The notes below the pieces were generated by a model. It was not told the DNA's origin and made no database searches. It saw only the letters and a list, made by a program, of their open reading frames with translations. Made by a program: the position numbers and the translations under genes. This document shows, piece by piece, positions 5,989 through 14,558 of a stretch of 14,758 nt of DNA (position 1 is its first letter; every line of letters starts with the position of its first letter). The DNA lies in the NCBI GenBank assembly GCA_009827235.1, contig SPMW01000036.1:1-14758 (forward strand), given 5' to 3'. The DNA comes from Candidatus Campylobacter infans. Its GTDB lineage: Bacteria; Campylobacterota; Campylobacteria; Campylobacterales; Campylobacteraceae.

Positions 5989-7698
5989 TTATAAAAGCCC
6001 TACTTTTTTATCATCGCCAAAGGCTGAGCTAAGCTCTGTTTTGATCTCATTTACAAAGCATTCAAGCGTGAAAATTCCACTTTGGCTAATTGCTGTTTTA
6101 AGCGCAGTGCTTTTCATCACAAGCACGATTTGAGCGCCGCTTAATTCATATTTTGCTAAATCTTCTACACTAAAAGCCTTTTCAAATCTTGCGTTTTTTG
6201 GCAGCACCTTTTGCCAAATCTGCACCCTTTCATTAAAACTTGGCTTTTTAAACTCAATCTTATAATCAAACCTGCGCGAAAAAGCGTGATCTAGGCTTTG
6301 TAAAAAGTTCGTAGTAGCAATTAGCACGCCTTGAAATTTCTCAATCTGCTCTAAAAAAATATTTTGCATTTGATTGTGCATTTTTTCACTGCCGCTTACA
6401 TTCACATCGCTTCTTGCGCTTAAAAATTGATCTGCTTCATTTAGCAAAAGCACTGGCGCACTCTTAGTTTTATCGCAAATTTCGCGGTAAGAATCAAAAA
6501 TTTTTCTTACATTTTGCTCGCTCTCGCCTACATATTTGCTAAGAATTTTTGAACAATCAAAGCTTAAAACCTGCTTTTTTAGGCTTTTGGCAAGGCTTAG
6601 CGCGCTCATTGTCTTGCCAGTGCCTGGCGGGCCATAAAATATCACCTTGGCATCTACGCCTTTTGAGGCTTTTATGCCCCAGTTTGCTAGGCGGTTTTGG
6701 ACTTTTTTATCTAGCTGGGATAAAATAGCGCCAATTAAATCTTTTGTTTTTTCATTTAGCACGACATCGCTAAGATCGCTATTTGGCTCTATTAGTTCAA
6801 AAATTTCGCTATTTTTTACTATGCTTTTTAGCTTCATTTTTTTAGCTTGCGAGCTTGATTTAGGATGCATTATCGCACTAAGGGTATCTTCTGCGATGAA
6901 AAAATTACGCGAAACTGAGCCAAAAGGCGTTAAAATTTCATCATATTCAACAATCCCGCTTTCAACCAAACGCCCGCCATCTTCTAAAAGAGAGCGATTT
7001 TTCATTCTATCCATTTCTCCATCGCTTATAAGCCCTAAAAGCGTGCCTAGTTCGCGCAAAGAGCCACTATCTTGCTCGCCATATTCTTCTTTTAAAAGCG
7101 CTAAAAAAATCACCTGCTCTTTAACATCTAAATTATTATCTTTAAAAATTTGCTCACACGGCAAAAGGGTTTTGCTGATTTTTAGCCTTGCGCCTATGGC
7201 TTTTTCAATGCTTTTGATTTTTTGATTGATATCGCTTTTTTGCGCGTTTTGATTTAACCTGCGCACATATAGCTCCACGCGTAAAAATTGATCTTTTAAA
7301 TACTCTAAATGATCGATATAAGGCTCTTTTGATGGAGATTTTGTAGTGCTACTATTTTCTATTAAATGTAAAAAATTCTCGCTCAAAGCTAGCTCAGCAT
7401 TAAGCAAGCCTAGCTTACTGGTGTTTTGACGCTCTTTTAAAAAGGGGTTAAACCCAGCCAAAACATAGCCTAAATCCATTAAATTTTTAACATCATCTAA
7501 TAGCTCTAAATGCGAAAAATCCTTGGCTTTTGGCTTTTTTATGGCACTTAATAATTCATAACAACCCAAACTAGAAACGCCTAAAATATATTTTTCAAGT
7601 AAAAGTTTAAGTATTTTAAGCTCGTTTTGGGTGCAATTTAAGATATTAAAAATTTCGCTTTTTTGGTTATTTTCTAAGAAATCTTTTAGATATTTCAC
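5989..7698 (-). CDS. AAA+ ATPase with variant Walker B
   Basis: A 569-aa protein with one C-terminal AAA module of the FtsH/CDC48/SpoVK type. Walker A is GPPGTGKT at 356-363. The Walker B is LLLNEAD at 417-423, with Asn420 where the metal-coordinating Asp usually stands and Glu421 kept. Sensor 1 is ATTN at 461-464, and R475/R476 before FD (477-478) are the arginine-finger candidates. Residues 1-330 are helical and match nothing I can name. No protease motif, signal or membrane helix is seen. Start is a GTG with AGGA 8 nt upstream; it gives a hydrophilic MKYLKDFL start. A -10-like box lies about 23 bp upstream. It trails the nap operon by 138 bp on the same strand, but a role in nitrate reduction is not shown. 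I recall C. jejuni proteins annotated as AAA/CDC48-type that may be relatives. Confidence 0.85.
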   Translation of the reverse strand: MKYLKDFLENNQKSEIFNILNCTQNELKILKLLLEKYILGVSSLGCYELLSAIKKPKAKDFSHLELLDDVKNLMDLGYVLAGFNPFLKERQNTSKLGLLNAELALSENFLHLIENSSTTKSPSKEPYIDHLEYLKDQFLRVELYVRRLNQNAQKSDINQKIKSIEKAIGARLKISKTLLPCEQIFKDNNLDVKEQVIFLALLKEEYGEQDSGSLRELGTLLGLISDGEMDRMKNRSLLEDGGRLVESGIVEYDEILTPFGSVSRNFFIAEDTLSAIMHPKSSSQAKKMKLKSIVKNSEIFELIEPNSDLSDVVLNEKTKDLIGAILSQLDKKVQNRLANWGIKASKGVDAKVIFYGPPGTGKTMSALSLAKSLKKQVLSFDCSKILSKYVGESEQNVRKIFDSYREICDKTKSAPVLLLNEADQFLSARSDVNVSGSEKMHNQMQNIFLEQIEKFQGVLIATTNFLQSLDHAFSRRFDYKIEFKKPSFNERVQIWQKVLPKNARFEKAFSVEDLAKYELSGAQIVLVMKSTALKTAISQSGIFTLECFVNEIKTELSSAFGDDKKVGLL

Positions 7699-7720
7699 GG
7701 CTTTATCCTAAAAAATCGTG

Positions 7721-7728
7721 GTTATAGC
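7721..7728 (-). promoter_or_regulatory. -10-like box of the AAA+ gene
   Basis: The minus strand reads GCTATAAC, one base off gnTAnaAT. The predicted start near 7714 gives a leader of about 15 nt carrying AGGA. It suggests expression independent of the upstream nap operon. Confidence 0.35.
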
Positions 7729-7757
7729 AAATTTGTGCTTTAAGCTTGGTTAAGATA

Positions 7758-7778
7758 AGCTAAATTTTAAAATTTGCT
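7758..7778. repeat. AAATTTTAAAATTT palindrome flanked by AGC/GCT
   Basis: The exact 14-mer at 7762-7775 is bracketed by AGC (7758-7760) and GCT (7776-7778), making a 10-bp dyad with a one-base bulge. It lies in the 138-bp gap between the napD stop and the AAA+ start. No stronger terminator was found in this gap. Confidence 0.55.
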
Positions 7779-7836
7779 AATCAAAAATTTTAGGTTTTTT
7801 GGGTGTTAAATCCATAAATTTTATTTTAAAATTTAT

Positions 7837-8166
7837 TTAGATTCTTGGCTCTCCGCTGTATTTGATTTGATCATCTGGCGTGTTTTCTAATTGATTTATG
7901 ATTTTTACTATATCGTTATTTTTGGCTTTTTTGATATCCTCATCTAGTTCTTCATAATTATAAATCATCGCTACATCGCTTACGCCTGGGATATTTTCTA
8001 AGGCGCGAAAAATCCTTATTTGCCCATTTGTATCATCGCTTTGTATTAGCGCTACGATTTTATCATCCTCGCTAGCCATTATTTGAGCAAGCTCGCTTAT
8101 AAGCTTGCCCAGCTCGCTTTTATTCGCATCTGCTTTTAATGTTATTACCACGCTTGAAATATTCAT
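7837..8166 (-). CDS. napD: NapA-specific chaperone NapD
   Basis: Small cytoplasmic chaperone that binds the Tat signal of NapA and holds back export until the Mo cofactor is in place. NapD features are the NISSVVITLK first strand, the SELGKLISELAQI helix, and the ALENIPGVSDVAMIYNYEEL segment of the ferredoxin-like fold. The acidic C-terminal tail extends past the core, giving 109 aa. I chose the ATG at 8166: it overlaps the napL stop as ATGA and has GGGAG about 6 nt upstream. An in-frame TTG four codons earlier would add MGVK but lies inside the ribosome binding site region. It is the last gene of the nap operon. Confidence 0.92.
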   Translation of the reverse strand: MNISSVVITLKADANKSELGKLISELAQIMASEDDKIVALIQSDDTNGQIRIFRALENIPGVSDVAMIYNYEELDEDIKKAKNNDIVKIINQLENTPDDQIKYSGEPRI

Positions 8167-9104
8167 TTTAACTCCCAAAATTGCACAAAATTATCATATC
8201 CTGCGCCTATTAAAATTTCATCATAAAAAAATAAATAATTTAAACTAGCCCCATCGTAATTTAATTTTTTTATGATACTAGCATTTTTATCTATAATGTT
8301 TATGCCGTTTTCTAGGCTATAAGCGCCGTATTTTTGGCTAAGAGCCGTGGCATAAACTAAAAATTTAGTATCAAAATAATGCGCTCTTAGTCCATCAAAA
8401 TAATAAGCTTGCTTATCAGCTGATCCGCTAAGCAAGCGAGAATTTTCTAAACTAAGAGAATAAATGCTGTCTTTTTGGGCTTCTATTTTGCTAAGTAGGG
8501 TTTTGCTAGCGGTATTAAATAAAAATATAACACCTCCCTCGCAGCCCAAAGCCAGCGTATTTTGCGCCCTATCAAAACTAGCATCGCCAAAGCTTGATGT
8601 GCTTAATTTTGTGCTAAAAACGCTTTTTTGGCTTTTTAAATCAAAATAATAAATTTCACTGCTAAAACTCAACAAAACTATGGTATTTTCATCAAGGATG
8701 ATTATTTTTTTGACATTATCTAAGGGCAGATTTATAATTTTTAGTTTTGAGTTTTGTTTTAAGATTCCAAGATTTTTTGAGCCATTATCGCCTTCTATTA
8801 ATAAAGCCAAAAGTCCGTTGTATTCATCGATGTCGTAAATTTTAGCATTTATGTTAGTTTCAAAAAAATTTGAAATTTTAGGCGTAGTAGCTAGTAGGGT
8901 TTTAGGATTTATGTTTTGTTTAGCTTTTAAAAAATCTAGCGTGCTTTTAAGATTATATTTATAAAGCTCGCCATTATCAAGCCCTATAAAAAGCTCATCA
9001 TTGCTAAGTTTGAGCGCGCTTACATTTGCGCTAAGATTTAACTTAAAATCTGCCCAAAGCGTGCTAAAAATAAAAGCAAAAATCAAAAACAATCTAGCAA
9101 ACAT
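8163..9104 (-). CDS. napL: NapL, periplasmic propeller-like accessory protein
   Basis: NapL is found in nap operons of the Campylobacterota, and its exact role in nitrate reduction is not established. The 313 aa begin with a Sec-type signal peptide (MFARLFLIFAFIFSTLWA, cleavage near residue 18). After it come repeated short beta units of WD40/quinoprotein-like character, such as DELFIGLDNGELYKYNLKS, NTLALGCEGGVIFLFNTAS, SRLLSGSADKQAYYFDGL and EILIGAGYDNFVQFWELK. No haem or Fe-S motif is present. Identification rests on this fold plus position between napF and napD. Its start overlaps the napF end by 11 bp, and its TGA overlaps the napD ATG. Confidence 0.85.
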   Translation of the reverse strand: MFARLFLIFAFIFSTLWADFKLNLSANVSALKLSNDELFIGLDNGELYKYNLKSTLDFLKAKQNINPKTLLATTPKISNFFETNINAKIYDIDEYNGLLALLIEGDNGSKNLGILKQNSKLKIINLPLDNVKKIIILDENTIVLLSFSSEIYYFDLKSQKSVFSTKLSTSSFGDASFDRAQNTLALGCEGGVIFLFNTASKTLLSKIEAQKDSIYSLSLENSRLLSGSADKQAYYFDGLRAHYFDTKFLVYATALSQKYGAYSLENGINIIDKNASIIKKLNYDGASLNYLFFYDEILIGAGYDNFVQFWELK

Positions 9105-9345
9105 TTATAGCCCCGCGTAGGCAATTTTGCACGCAAAGATCGCAATTATTTGCGCTACATTTATCATTTATTACAGGGCGAAAAAGCCCTAAAAACTCAA
9201 TTGCTTTTTTAGGACAGCTATCTTGACAGGCATTACAAATCACATTATCCCAAGCCAAACAAAGCTTTGTGTTTATTATGGCTTTTTTATCTTGGGTGTT
9301 TTTGTATTGCTTGGATTTTTTTTCTAAAAAGCTATTTAAACCCAT
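9094..9345 (-). CDS. napF: Short NapF-type ferredoxin
   Basis: Iron-sulfur protein thought to act in the cytoplasm on NapA maturation or electron supply. Only 83 aa, about half of E. coli NapF, and two cluster motifs are visible instead of three or four. The first is C29-X7-C37-X2-C40-X3-C44-P and the second C63-X4-C68-X2-C71-X3-C75. An extra C83 ends the protein. The Lys-rich N-terminus (about 8-27) has no Tat or Sec signal. AGGG precedes the ATG by 5 nt. It sits 32 bp after napB and overlaps napL by 11 bp. Position and motifs support NapF as in the Wolinella-type napAGHBFLD order; C. jejuni, from memory, lacks it. Confidence 0.85.
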   Translation of the reverse strand: MGLNSFLEKKSKQYKNTQDKKAIINTKLCLAWDNVICNACQDSCPKKAIEFLGLFRPVINDKCSANNCDLCVQNCLRGAINVC

Positions 9346-9377
9346 TTGAACCCTAAACTAACTAATTAAAATTTTAA

Positions 9378-9890
9378 TTACTCAACGCCTTGATTTAATA
9401 TATCTATTAAATTGGACTTGCTTTTGCCATCTTTATATCTAAACTCGCTTTTGAAAGTATTTTTTACAAGTGGCTTAGCATCTGCTTGCTCTACATGGCA
9501 CTGGGTGCAATTAAAACGCTCTTGACTTAGCGCGCCGGCTAAATCCTTGCCACTAAACATATCGGTTAAATGGCTTTTTGGCACTGCTGTTGCACCCACA
9601 TCCTTAGCCACTTCTGGCATATGGCAAGTAACACATGAATTATTATCAGTAGTTATAGGCACTAAATCTTCAAGGCTGTGTGAGATTAATGGCGGAGCGT
9701 TTTCAAAGCTACGCTCTATTAGCTTGCTTGATCCAGCAAAATCAGCGTCCCATTTAATCTCAGGCAGGCTTAGATTTTCATCTAATAAACTAGTGTTTCT
9801 AAGGCCTATTTTTGTGTCATCTATGGCTTTTGCGCCAAAAAGCGTGCTAAGAAGTGCTAGCGATAGCACACAAATTAAATGTTTTTTCAT
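9378..9890 (-). CDS. napB: Periplasmic nitrate reductase dihaem cytochrome c subunit
   Basis: Periplasmic electron donor to NapA. The signal peptide covers about residues 1-22 (MKKHLICVLSLALLSTLFGAKA). Two c-type haem sites are present: CVTCH at 86-90 and CTQCH at 128-132. The distal haem ligands are probably H71 (PPLISHSL) and H107 (AVPKSHL), spaced as in NapB. The 170 aa are full length. The ATG overlaps the napH stop as ATGA and has GGGGA upstream, so the two are translationally coupled. The strict pairing with napH fits the NapGH-to-NapB route used where NapC is absent. Confidence 0.96.
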   Translation of the reverse strand: MKKHLICVLSLALLSTLFGAKAIDDTKIGLRNTSLLDENLSLPEIKWDADFAGSSKLIERSFENAPPLISHSLEDLVPITTDNNSCVTCHMPEVAKDVGATAVPKSHLTDMFSGKDLAGALSQERFNCTQCHVEQADAKPLVKNTFKSEFRYKDGKSKSNLIDILNQGVE

Positions 9891-10672
9891 TTTTGTCCCC
9901 CTATTTTTAAAATACTAAAATTTAATGCGTCATCTTTGCATATTTCTACGCAACGACCACAACTTATACATTCAAAACCAACAAAACCATCACTTTTACC
10001 CACAAGCCCAAGCGGTCGTGGCTCAGGGCAAATGGCCTTACAAGCATTACATTTGGTGCAGTTTGCTACCTTATGTTTTATGCGTATTAGGCTATAATAG
10101 CTAGCAAAAGCCCAAAATGCCCCAAGCGGGCAAAGGTGCGAACAAATCAACCTTTTTTGAACGAAAATTTCAAGCGCAAGTATTATAATAGCTATGCTAA
10201 AAGCACTGCTATTTAAAAACACCACCGCGCGCGTAAATGCGCCTATTTGGCTAAAACTTTCAAACACGGCTATATGAAAGCAAAAGCTACCAAGCAAAAC
10301 TAAAACAAGCACATAATACCTAGCATTTGGACTAAAATTACTAAGATTATGCGCAAATTTTAATCTAGCCTTAATCCACGCTCCAAGATCGCTTAGCAAA
10401 TTTATAGGACAAACCCAGCCACAAAATGCTCTATGCGCGATCAAAGCATAAAACGCTAAGATTATGAAAGCACCTATTATGCTAGCACTTGCTAAGCCAA
10501 AACCAGCTAAAAGCAACTGTAAAACCGCAAAAGGATCACTCAAACCAAGGCTTTTAAAAAGCAAAGACGAGCTTAAATCGCCCTCTAAAAATTTTAAAAT
10601 TCCAGCATTGCCTAACACAAAAAGCACTAAAATTAAAATTTGAACGCTATGTCTTATAATGCTAAATTTCAT
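9887..10672 (-). CDS. napH: Membrane ferredoxin-type quinol dehydrogenase NapH
   Basis: Inner-membrane protein thought to take electrons from menaquinol and, with NapG, feed the periplasmic reductase. There are four membrane helices at about 10-25, 60-80, 120-140 and 152-172. Two cytoplasmic CX3CP motifs follow helices 2 and 4 (C84/C88 in FCGWVCP; C177/C181 in ICSHLCP). Two [4Fe-4S] motifs close the protein: C205-X2-C208-X2-C211-X3-C215-P and C235-X2-C238-X2-C241-X3-C245. The 261 aa fit the family. Its start overlaps the napG stop (ATGA) and its stop overlaps the napB start. No napC is found in the window, so NapGH would be the quinol entry route. Confidence 0.96.
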   Translation of the reverse strand: MKFSIIRHSVQILILVLFVLGNAGILKFLEGDLSSSLLFKSLGLSDPFAVLQLLLAGFGLASASIIGAFIILAFYALIAHRAFCGWVCPINLLSDLGAWIKARLKFAHNLSNFSPNARYYVLVLVLLGSFCFHIAVFESFSQIGAFTRAVVFLNSSAFSIAIIILALEIFVQKRLICSHLCPLGAFWAFASYYSLIRIKHKVANCTKCNACKAICPEPRPLGLVGKSDGFVGFECISCGRCVEICKDDALNFSILKIGGQK

Positions 10673-11427
10673 AGCTCATCTCCATTATTTAAATAATCTA
10701 GGCTTTTTTTGCTGTTTAATTTAATATGCGTATTTATATCTTCAAGCTTAGCATCATCGCCTTGGATCCAGCCCTTTACATAATGCTTATTTATTTTGCC
10801 TAGCACGATATCGCGTGGCAAAACGCTAATAGCGGATTTTTCTGTGATACAAGCCTTTTGGCATTTGCCACAACCCGTGCAATAATCACTATCTATCACA
10901 GGCAAAAGCATTGCGTGCTTGCCGGTGCGTTCATTATGGCGATAATCAATAAAAATCGCCTTATCTATAACAGGACAAGCGCGGTAACACGCATCACATT
11001 GAACGCCAAAATACGCCACACAGCTTTTTTCATCTATTACGGCTACGCCCATTTTGGCTTTATTTATATTTAATTGCCCGTTTTCATTTGATACTAATTT
11101 TGGCTCTAAGGCGCCAGTTGGGCAAGCCACAAGACAAGGTATATCCTCACACATAAAACAAGGCGTTATTCTTGGCGTAAAAAACGGCGTCCCCATAGCC
11201 ACACCAAAATCCCCAAAACTAGCCAATTTTAATGTATCATACGGGCAAGCACTCACACAAAGTCCGCAGCGAATACATTTGCTTAAAAACTCTTCCTTGC
11301 TTAAAGCCCCTGGTGGTCTAAGCTCTAAGACTTCATTTGCCGCCGCGTATTCATAAATGCCAGCACCACCAGCTAAGGCTAAGCCTAGTAAAGAAAAACC
11401 AGTTTTAATAGCATCTCGCCTTTGCAT
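10669..11427 (-). CDS. napG: Tat-exported ferredoxin-type protein NapG
   Basis: Periplasmic four-cluster iron-sulfur protein that works with NapH. The N-terminus has a twin-arginine signal (MQRRDAIKTG, then a hydrophobic, Gly/Ala-rich stretch to about residue 30). Sixteen cysteines form four [4Fe-4S] sites: C51/C54/C57/C61; C90/C93/C98/C102; C136/C144/C147/C151; C183/C186/C189/C193. The 252 aa match NapG. AAAGG lies 7 nt ahead of the ATG. It is separated from napA by 80 bp holding a dyad that ends right at this ribosome binding site. Confidence 0.96.
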   Translation of the reverse strand: MQRRDAIKTGFSLLGLALAGGAGIYEYAAANEVLELRPPGALSKEEFLSKCIRCGLCVSACPYDTLKLASFGDFGVAMGTPFFTPRITPCFMCEDIPCLVACPTGALEPKLVSNENGQLNINKAKMGVAVIDEKSCVAYFGVQCDACYRACPVIDKAIFIDYRHNERTGKHAMLLPVIDSDYCTGCGKCQKACITEKSAISVLPRDIVLGKINKHYVKGWIQGDDAKLEDINTHIKLNSKKSLDYLNNGDEL

Positions 11428-11439
11428 TGCTACACCTTT

Positions 11440-11499
11440 GGGCTAAATTTTGTAGGCTAGAAATTTTAATTTATTACAAATTTTAAAATTTCACAGCCC
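11440..11499 (-). promoter_or_regulatory. Dyad with alternative pairings between napA and napG
   Basis: In the mRNA sense, GGGCT (11495-11499) pairs with AGCCC (11440-11444), and the adjacent AAATTTT and AAAATTT extend this stem to about 12 bp with a 3-nt bulge. The same 5' GAAATTTT can instead pair with AAAATTTC nearer the centre, so the two folds exclude each other. The AAATTTTAAAATTT palindrome at 11478-11491 is part of it. The 3' arm ends against AAAGG, the napG ribosome binding site (11435-11439). It may set the ratio of NapG to NapA or mark a processing site; inferred only. Confidence 0.4.
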
Positions 11500-11507
11500 T
11501 TAATAAC

Positions 11508-14279
11508 TCACGCCTTATATACTCTTACGGCGCATTTTTTATAATCCGTTTCTTTTGAAAGCGGACAAGTAGCATCTAAGCATACTTTATTTATCAACAC
11601 ATTTTCATCAAACCAAGGCACATAAATTAAGCCAACTGGTGGTTTATTGCGGCCTCTAAAATCCACCCTTACTTTTACTTTACCGCGGCGACTTTCTACC
11701 CAAACTATATCATTTTGAGCTATGCCTAGTTTTTTGCCATCATCTTCGTGCATATAGCATAATGCCTCAGGCACAGCGCGGTAAAGCTCAGGCACGCGCA
11801 TAGTCATCGTCCCGCTATGCCAATGCTCCAAAACGCGCCCAGTACATAGCCAAAGCGGGTATTTTTCATCAGGCATTTCAGCAGGATCCATATAAGGACG
11901 GAAGAAAATTTTACCCTTATTTTTAAAGCTTACCTTTTGGCCATCACCGGCTTTTGTTAGGCTACCAAAAGGCAAGGCGCCTTGATTGCCATAAAATGCA
12001 AATTCTCCATTTGGATTAGCTTTTTTGGCGTAAATATCGTATTTTGTATTAAAACGCCACTGCGTTTCTTTGCCATCAATTACAGGCCATCTTAGCCCGC
12101 GCACTCTATGATAAGTATCAAAACTAGCAAGATCGTGCGCGTGTCCTAGCCCAAATTGTCTGTATTCTTCCCAAAGAGATTTTTGCACAAAAAAGCCACA
12201 ACCCTTATAAACCTTGCCATCGCCATCTTTTACCTTTCTTTTATCGCCAAAAACTTCTGTATTATCAAAATCTTCCATAATAGGATCTTTTGGCGTAAAT
12301 GCCTTAGCAAAATCATTAGCATAAAGCACATCATATAAGCTACTTTCAGGGCTATATCCTAGTTTAATGGCATCATCAAGCACATTTGGCAAGCTTAATT
12401 TATCATCAATTTTATGCTCGCCCCAAACATCTTTTAATTTAAAGCGTTTTGAAAATTCCATCATTTGCCAAGTATCGCTCATAGCCTCGCCAACAGGCAA
12501 CACCTGCTGTCTCCAATGCTGCGTGCGGCGCTCAGCATTGCCATAAGAACCCCATTTTTCATAAATCATCGCCGTAGGCAAAATCAAATCCGCTACTTTT
12601 GCGCTAACGCCAGGATATGGATCGCTTACAACGATAAAATTATCCATTTGTCTTGCAGCTTTTATCCAGTGGTTAGCATTTGCTGTGTTATGCCAAGGGT
12701 TATTTACATGCACCCAAACCCATTTTATTTTTCCATCTTCAAGATCACGCATAATTTTTACAAAAGGTGAGCCAGGGCGCGGATTTAGCGTGCCTGATGG
12801 TAAATTCCAAATTTTTTCTGTAATTTCTCTGTGTTTTGGATTAGCCACTACCATATCAGCTGGCAAACGATGCGAAAAGGTTCCAACCTCTCGCGCCGTC
12901 CCACAAGCTGATGGCTGTCCAGTTAGCGAGAATGCGCCATTGCCTGGTTTTGCTTGTTTGCCTAGTAAAAAATGCACCATATAAGCTTGCTCATTTACCC
13001 AAGTGCCTCTTGAATGCTGATTAAAGCCCATAGTCCAAAAACTAACAACACGGCGAGATTTTTCTATATATAAATCTGCCAAGGCTTTTAATTTTTTCTT
13101 AAAATCATCTAGGCTTTCGTTATTATCGCCTTTTGCTAGGTTTGCTACAAAATCAAGCGTATAAGGTGCTAATGCCTTTTTAAAATCTTCAAAAGTGATT
13201 TGCCAATGAGCATCGGGCTTATTAGAATTTTTATTTTCCATAACCTGCCCTTGCTTATAGCCAGCATAAGCAAGGCTTACACCCTCAGCCTTGCTAATTA
13301 CTTTTGATTTTTCTTTTGCAGCGGTGTCAAGCTCGCTTGGGGAGTATTTTGGGTGATTTATATTAGAGCGCAAGCCATAGCCGATATCCACAGGGCCAGT
13401 AGCAAAAGTGCAATAATTTTTCACAAATTCCATATCAATAGCTTTTGGATTATTATAAACTATCTCGCGCGCTATATAATTTAAAATCGCAAGATCGGTA
13501 TTTGGGCGGAATATTATTTCTAAATCAGCTATATTTGAAGTTCTGCTTGAAAAAGTAGAAAGATTTACCACCTTTACCTTTGTAGGATCTTTTAGTTTTC
13601 TATCGCTTACGCGCGCCCATAAAACAGGATGCATTTCAGCCATATTTGCGCCCCAGCATATGATGGTATCGGTTAGCTCTATATCATCATAACAGCCTGA
13701 TGGTTCATCTATGCCAAAGGTTTGCATAAAAGCCACCACCGCACTTGCCATACAATGCCTTGCGTTTGGGTCTATGTTATTTGAGCGAAAACCACCTTTT
13801 ATCAGCTTAACCGCAGCGTAGCCTTCTTGAATGGTGTATTGTCCGCTACCAAAAACGCCTATGCCAGTTGGGCCTTTTTCGGTGTAGGCTTTTCTAAATT
13901 GCTTTTCCATCTCATCAAAGGCTCTTTTCCAGCTTACTTGGGCAAATTTGCCATTTTTATCAAACTCACCCTTGGAATTTACACGCAAAAGTGGTTTTGT
14001 AATCCTATCTTCTCCATACATTATCTTAGCGTTAAAATAGCCTTTAATGCAATTCAAACCGCGATTTACCGGAGCTAGCGGGTCGCCTTTTGTGGCTACA
14101 ATTTTGCCATTTTTAGTAGCTACCATAATGCCACAACCCGTCCCACAAAACCTACACACAGCCTTGTCCCAGCGCCAATTCGCTTTATCTTGTGGCTGAG
14201 CATTTAGCGGGCTAGCAATGCCAGCCACACTACACGCAGCCGCAACTGCTGAGCTTTTTATAAACTCTCGTCTATCCAT
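11508..14279 (-). CDS. napA: Periplasmic nitrate reductase catalytic subunit
   Basis: Reduces nitrate to nitrite in the periplasm at a Mo-bisMGD centre. The Tat signal is [10 protein letters not shown] plus an Ala-rich core, with cleavage near residue 27 (PLNA-QP). The [4Fe-4S] ligands are C42, C45, C49 and C77, and K79 in CIKG matches the Lys thought to link cluster and pterin. The Mo ligand is C176 in NARHCMASA. The C-terminal dinucleotide-binding domain carries [16 protein letters not shown] and ends [19 protein letters not shown]. The 923 aa are about 95 longer than the E. coli enzyme, as usual for Campylobacterota NapA; insertions lie mainly around 290-400. AAAGGAG stands 4-5 nt before the ATG. 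It is the first gene of the operon and no disruption is visible. Confidence 0.98.
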   Translation of the reverse strand: MDRREFIKSSAVAAACSVAGIASPLNAQPQDKANWRWDKAVCRFCGTGCGIMVATKNGKIVATKGDPLAPVNRGLNCIKGYFNAKIMYGEDRITKPLLRVNSKGEFDKNGKFAQVSWKRAFDEMEKQFRKAYTEKGPTGIGVFGSGQYTIQEGYAAVKLIKGGFRSNNIDPNARHCMASAVVAFMQTFGIDEPSGCYDDIELTDTIICWGANMAEMHPVLWARVSDRKLKDPTKVKVVNLSTFSSRTSNIADLEIIFRPNTDLAILNYIAREIVYNNPKAIDMEFVKNYCTFATGPVDIGYGLRSNINHPKYSPSELDTAAKEKSKVISKAEGVSLAYAGYKQGQVMENKNSNKPDAHWQITFEDFKKALAPYTLDFVANLAKGDNNESLDDFKKKLKALADLYIEKSRRVVSFWTMGFNQHSRGTWVNEQAYMVHFLLGKQAKPGNGAFSLTGQPSACGTAREVGTFSHRLPADMVVANPKHREITEKIWNLPSGTLNPRPGSPFVKIMRDLEDGKIKWVWVHVNNPWHNTANANHWIKAARQMDNFIVVSDPYPGVSAKVADLILPTAMIYEKWGSYGNAERRTQHWRQQVLPVGEAMSDTWQMMEFSKRFKLKDVWGEHKIDDKLSLPNVLDDAIKLGYSPESSLYDVLYANDFAKAFTPKDPIMEDFDNTEVFGDKRKVKDGDGKVYKGCGFFVQKSLWEEYRQFGLGHAHDLASFDTYHRVRGLRWPVIDGKETQWRFNTKYDIYAKKANPNGEFAFYGNQGALPFGSLTKAGDGQKVSFKNKGKIFFRPYMDPAEMPDEKYPLWLCTGRVLEHWHSGTMTMRVPELYRAVPEALCYMHEDDGKKLGIAQNDIVWVESRRGKVKVRVDFRGRNKPPVGLIYVPWFDENVLINKVCLDATCPLSKETDYKKCAVRVYKA

Positions 14280-14313
14280 TTTTTCTCCTTTGCGTAGAAG
14301 TTTTATGAGCGTA

Positions 14314-14321
14314 ATTTTAGC
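14314..14321 (-). promoter_or_regulatory. Proximal -10 box of the nap operon
   Basis: The minus strand reads GCTAAAAT (gnTAnaAT), within GCTAAAATTACGC as at galU. The predicted start near 14307 gives a leader of about 27 nt containing the AAAGGAG ribosome binding site. Confidence 0.5.
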
Positions 14322-14410
14322 CCAAAATTTTATGCTTTTTTAGTCTAAAATTTTAAATATAAAAAAATAATTTATTATTTTAAGATTTATTTAATCGCAT
14401 TTAGCTAAGA

Positions 14411-14416
14411 ATTATA
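14411..14416 (-). promoter_or_regulatory. Distal TATAAT box of the nap operon
   Basis: Perfect TATAAT on the minus strand, preceded by CCTT. It would give a leader of about 125 nt. It is less well placed than the proximal box and could be chance in this AT-rich DNA. Confidence 0.3.
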
Positions 14417-14487
14417 AAGGCTGATATTTCTTAAAAGATGAAATTTCATATATTTTTGTTTTGTTTAAAAATAATTTTTATTTTACA

Positions 14488-14512
14488 ATAAGGCAATTCT
14501 TATAAGGCTTAT
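14488..14512. promoter_or_regulatory. Operator-like ATAAGGC repeats upstream of napA
   Basis: ATAAGGC occurs at 14488-14494 and 14502-14508, 14 bp apart. The second overlaps the dyad ATAAG-G-CTTAT (14502-14512). It lies about 70 bp upstream of the distal TATAAT box. No regulator is recognised. Confidence 0.25.
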
Positions 14513-14558
14513 CAATTAAAATTTATAAATTATTTTTTTATATATAAAAATTTTATTA

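Noticed and set aside
6647..7225. 192-codon open frame on the plus strand inside the AAA+ gene
   Set aside because: It is antisense to a clear AAA+ coding frame, rich in Ser/Leu/Phe as expected of a reverse shadow, and shows no family motif.
8167..8178. Upstream TTG start for napD (adds MGVK)
   Set aside because: The ATG at 8166 has GGGAG at good spacing and overlaps the napL stop as ATGA; the TTG version would place the start over that ribosome binding site.
12685..12984. 99-codon plus-strand frame inside napA
   Set aside because: Antisense shadow of a conserved napA segment; no independent start signals or family features.
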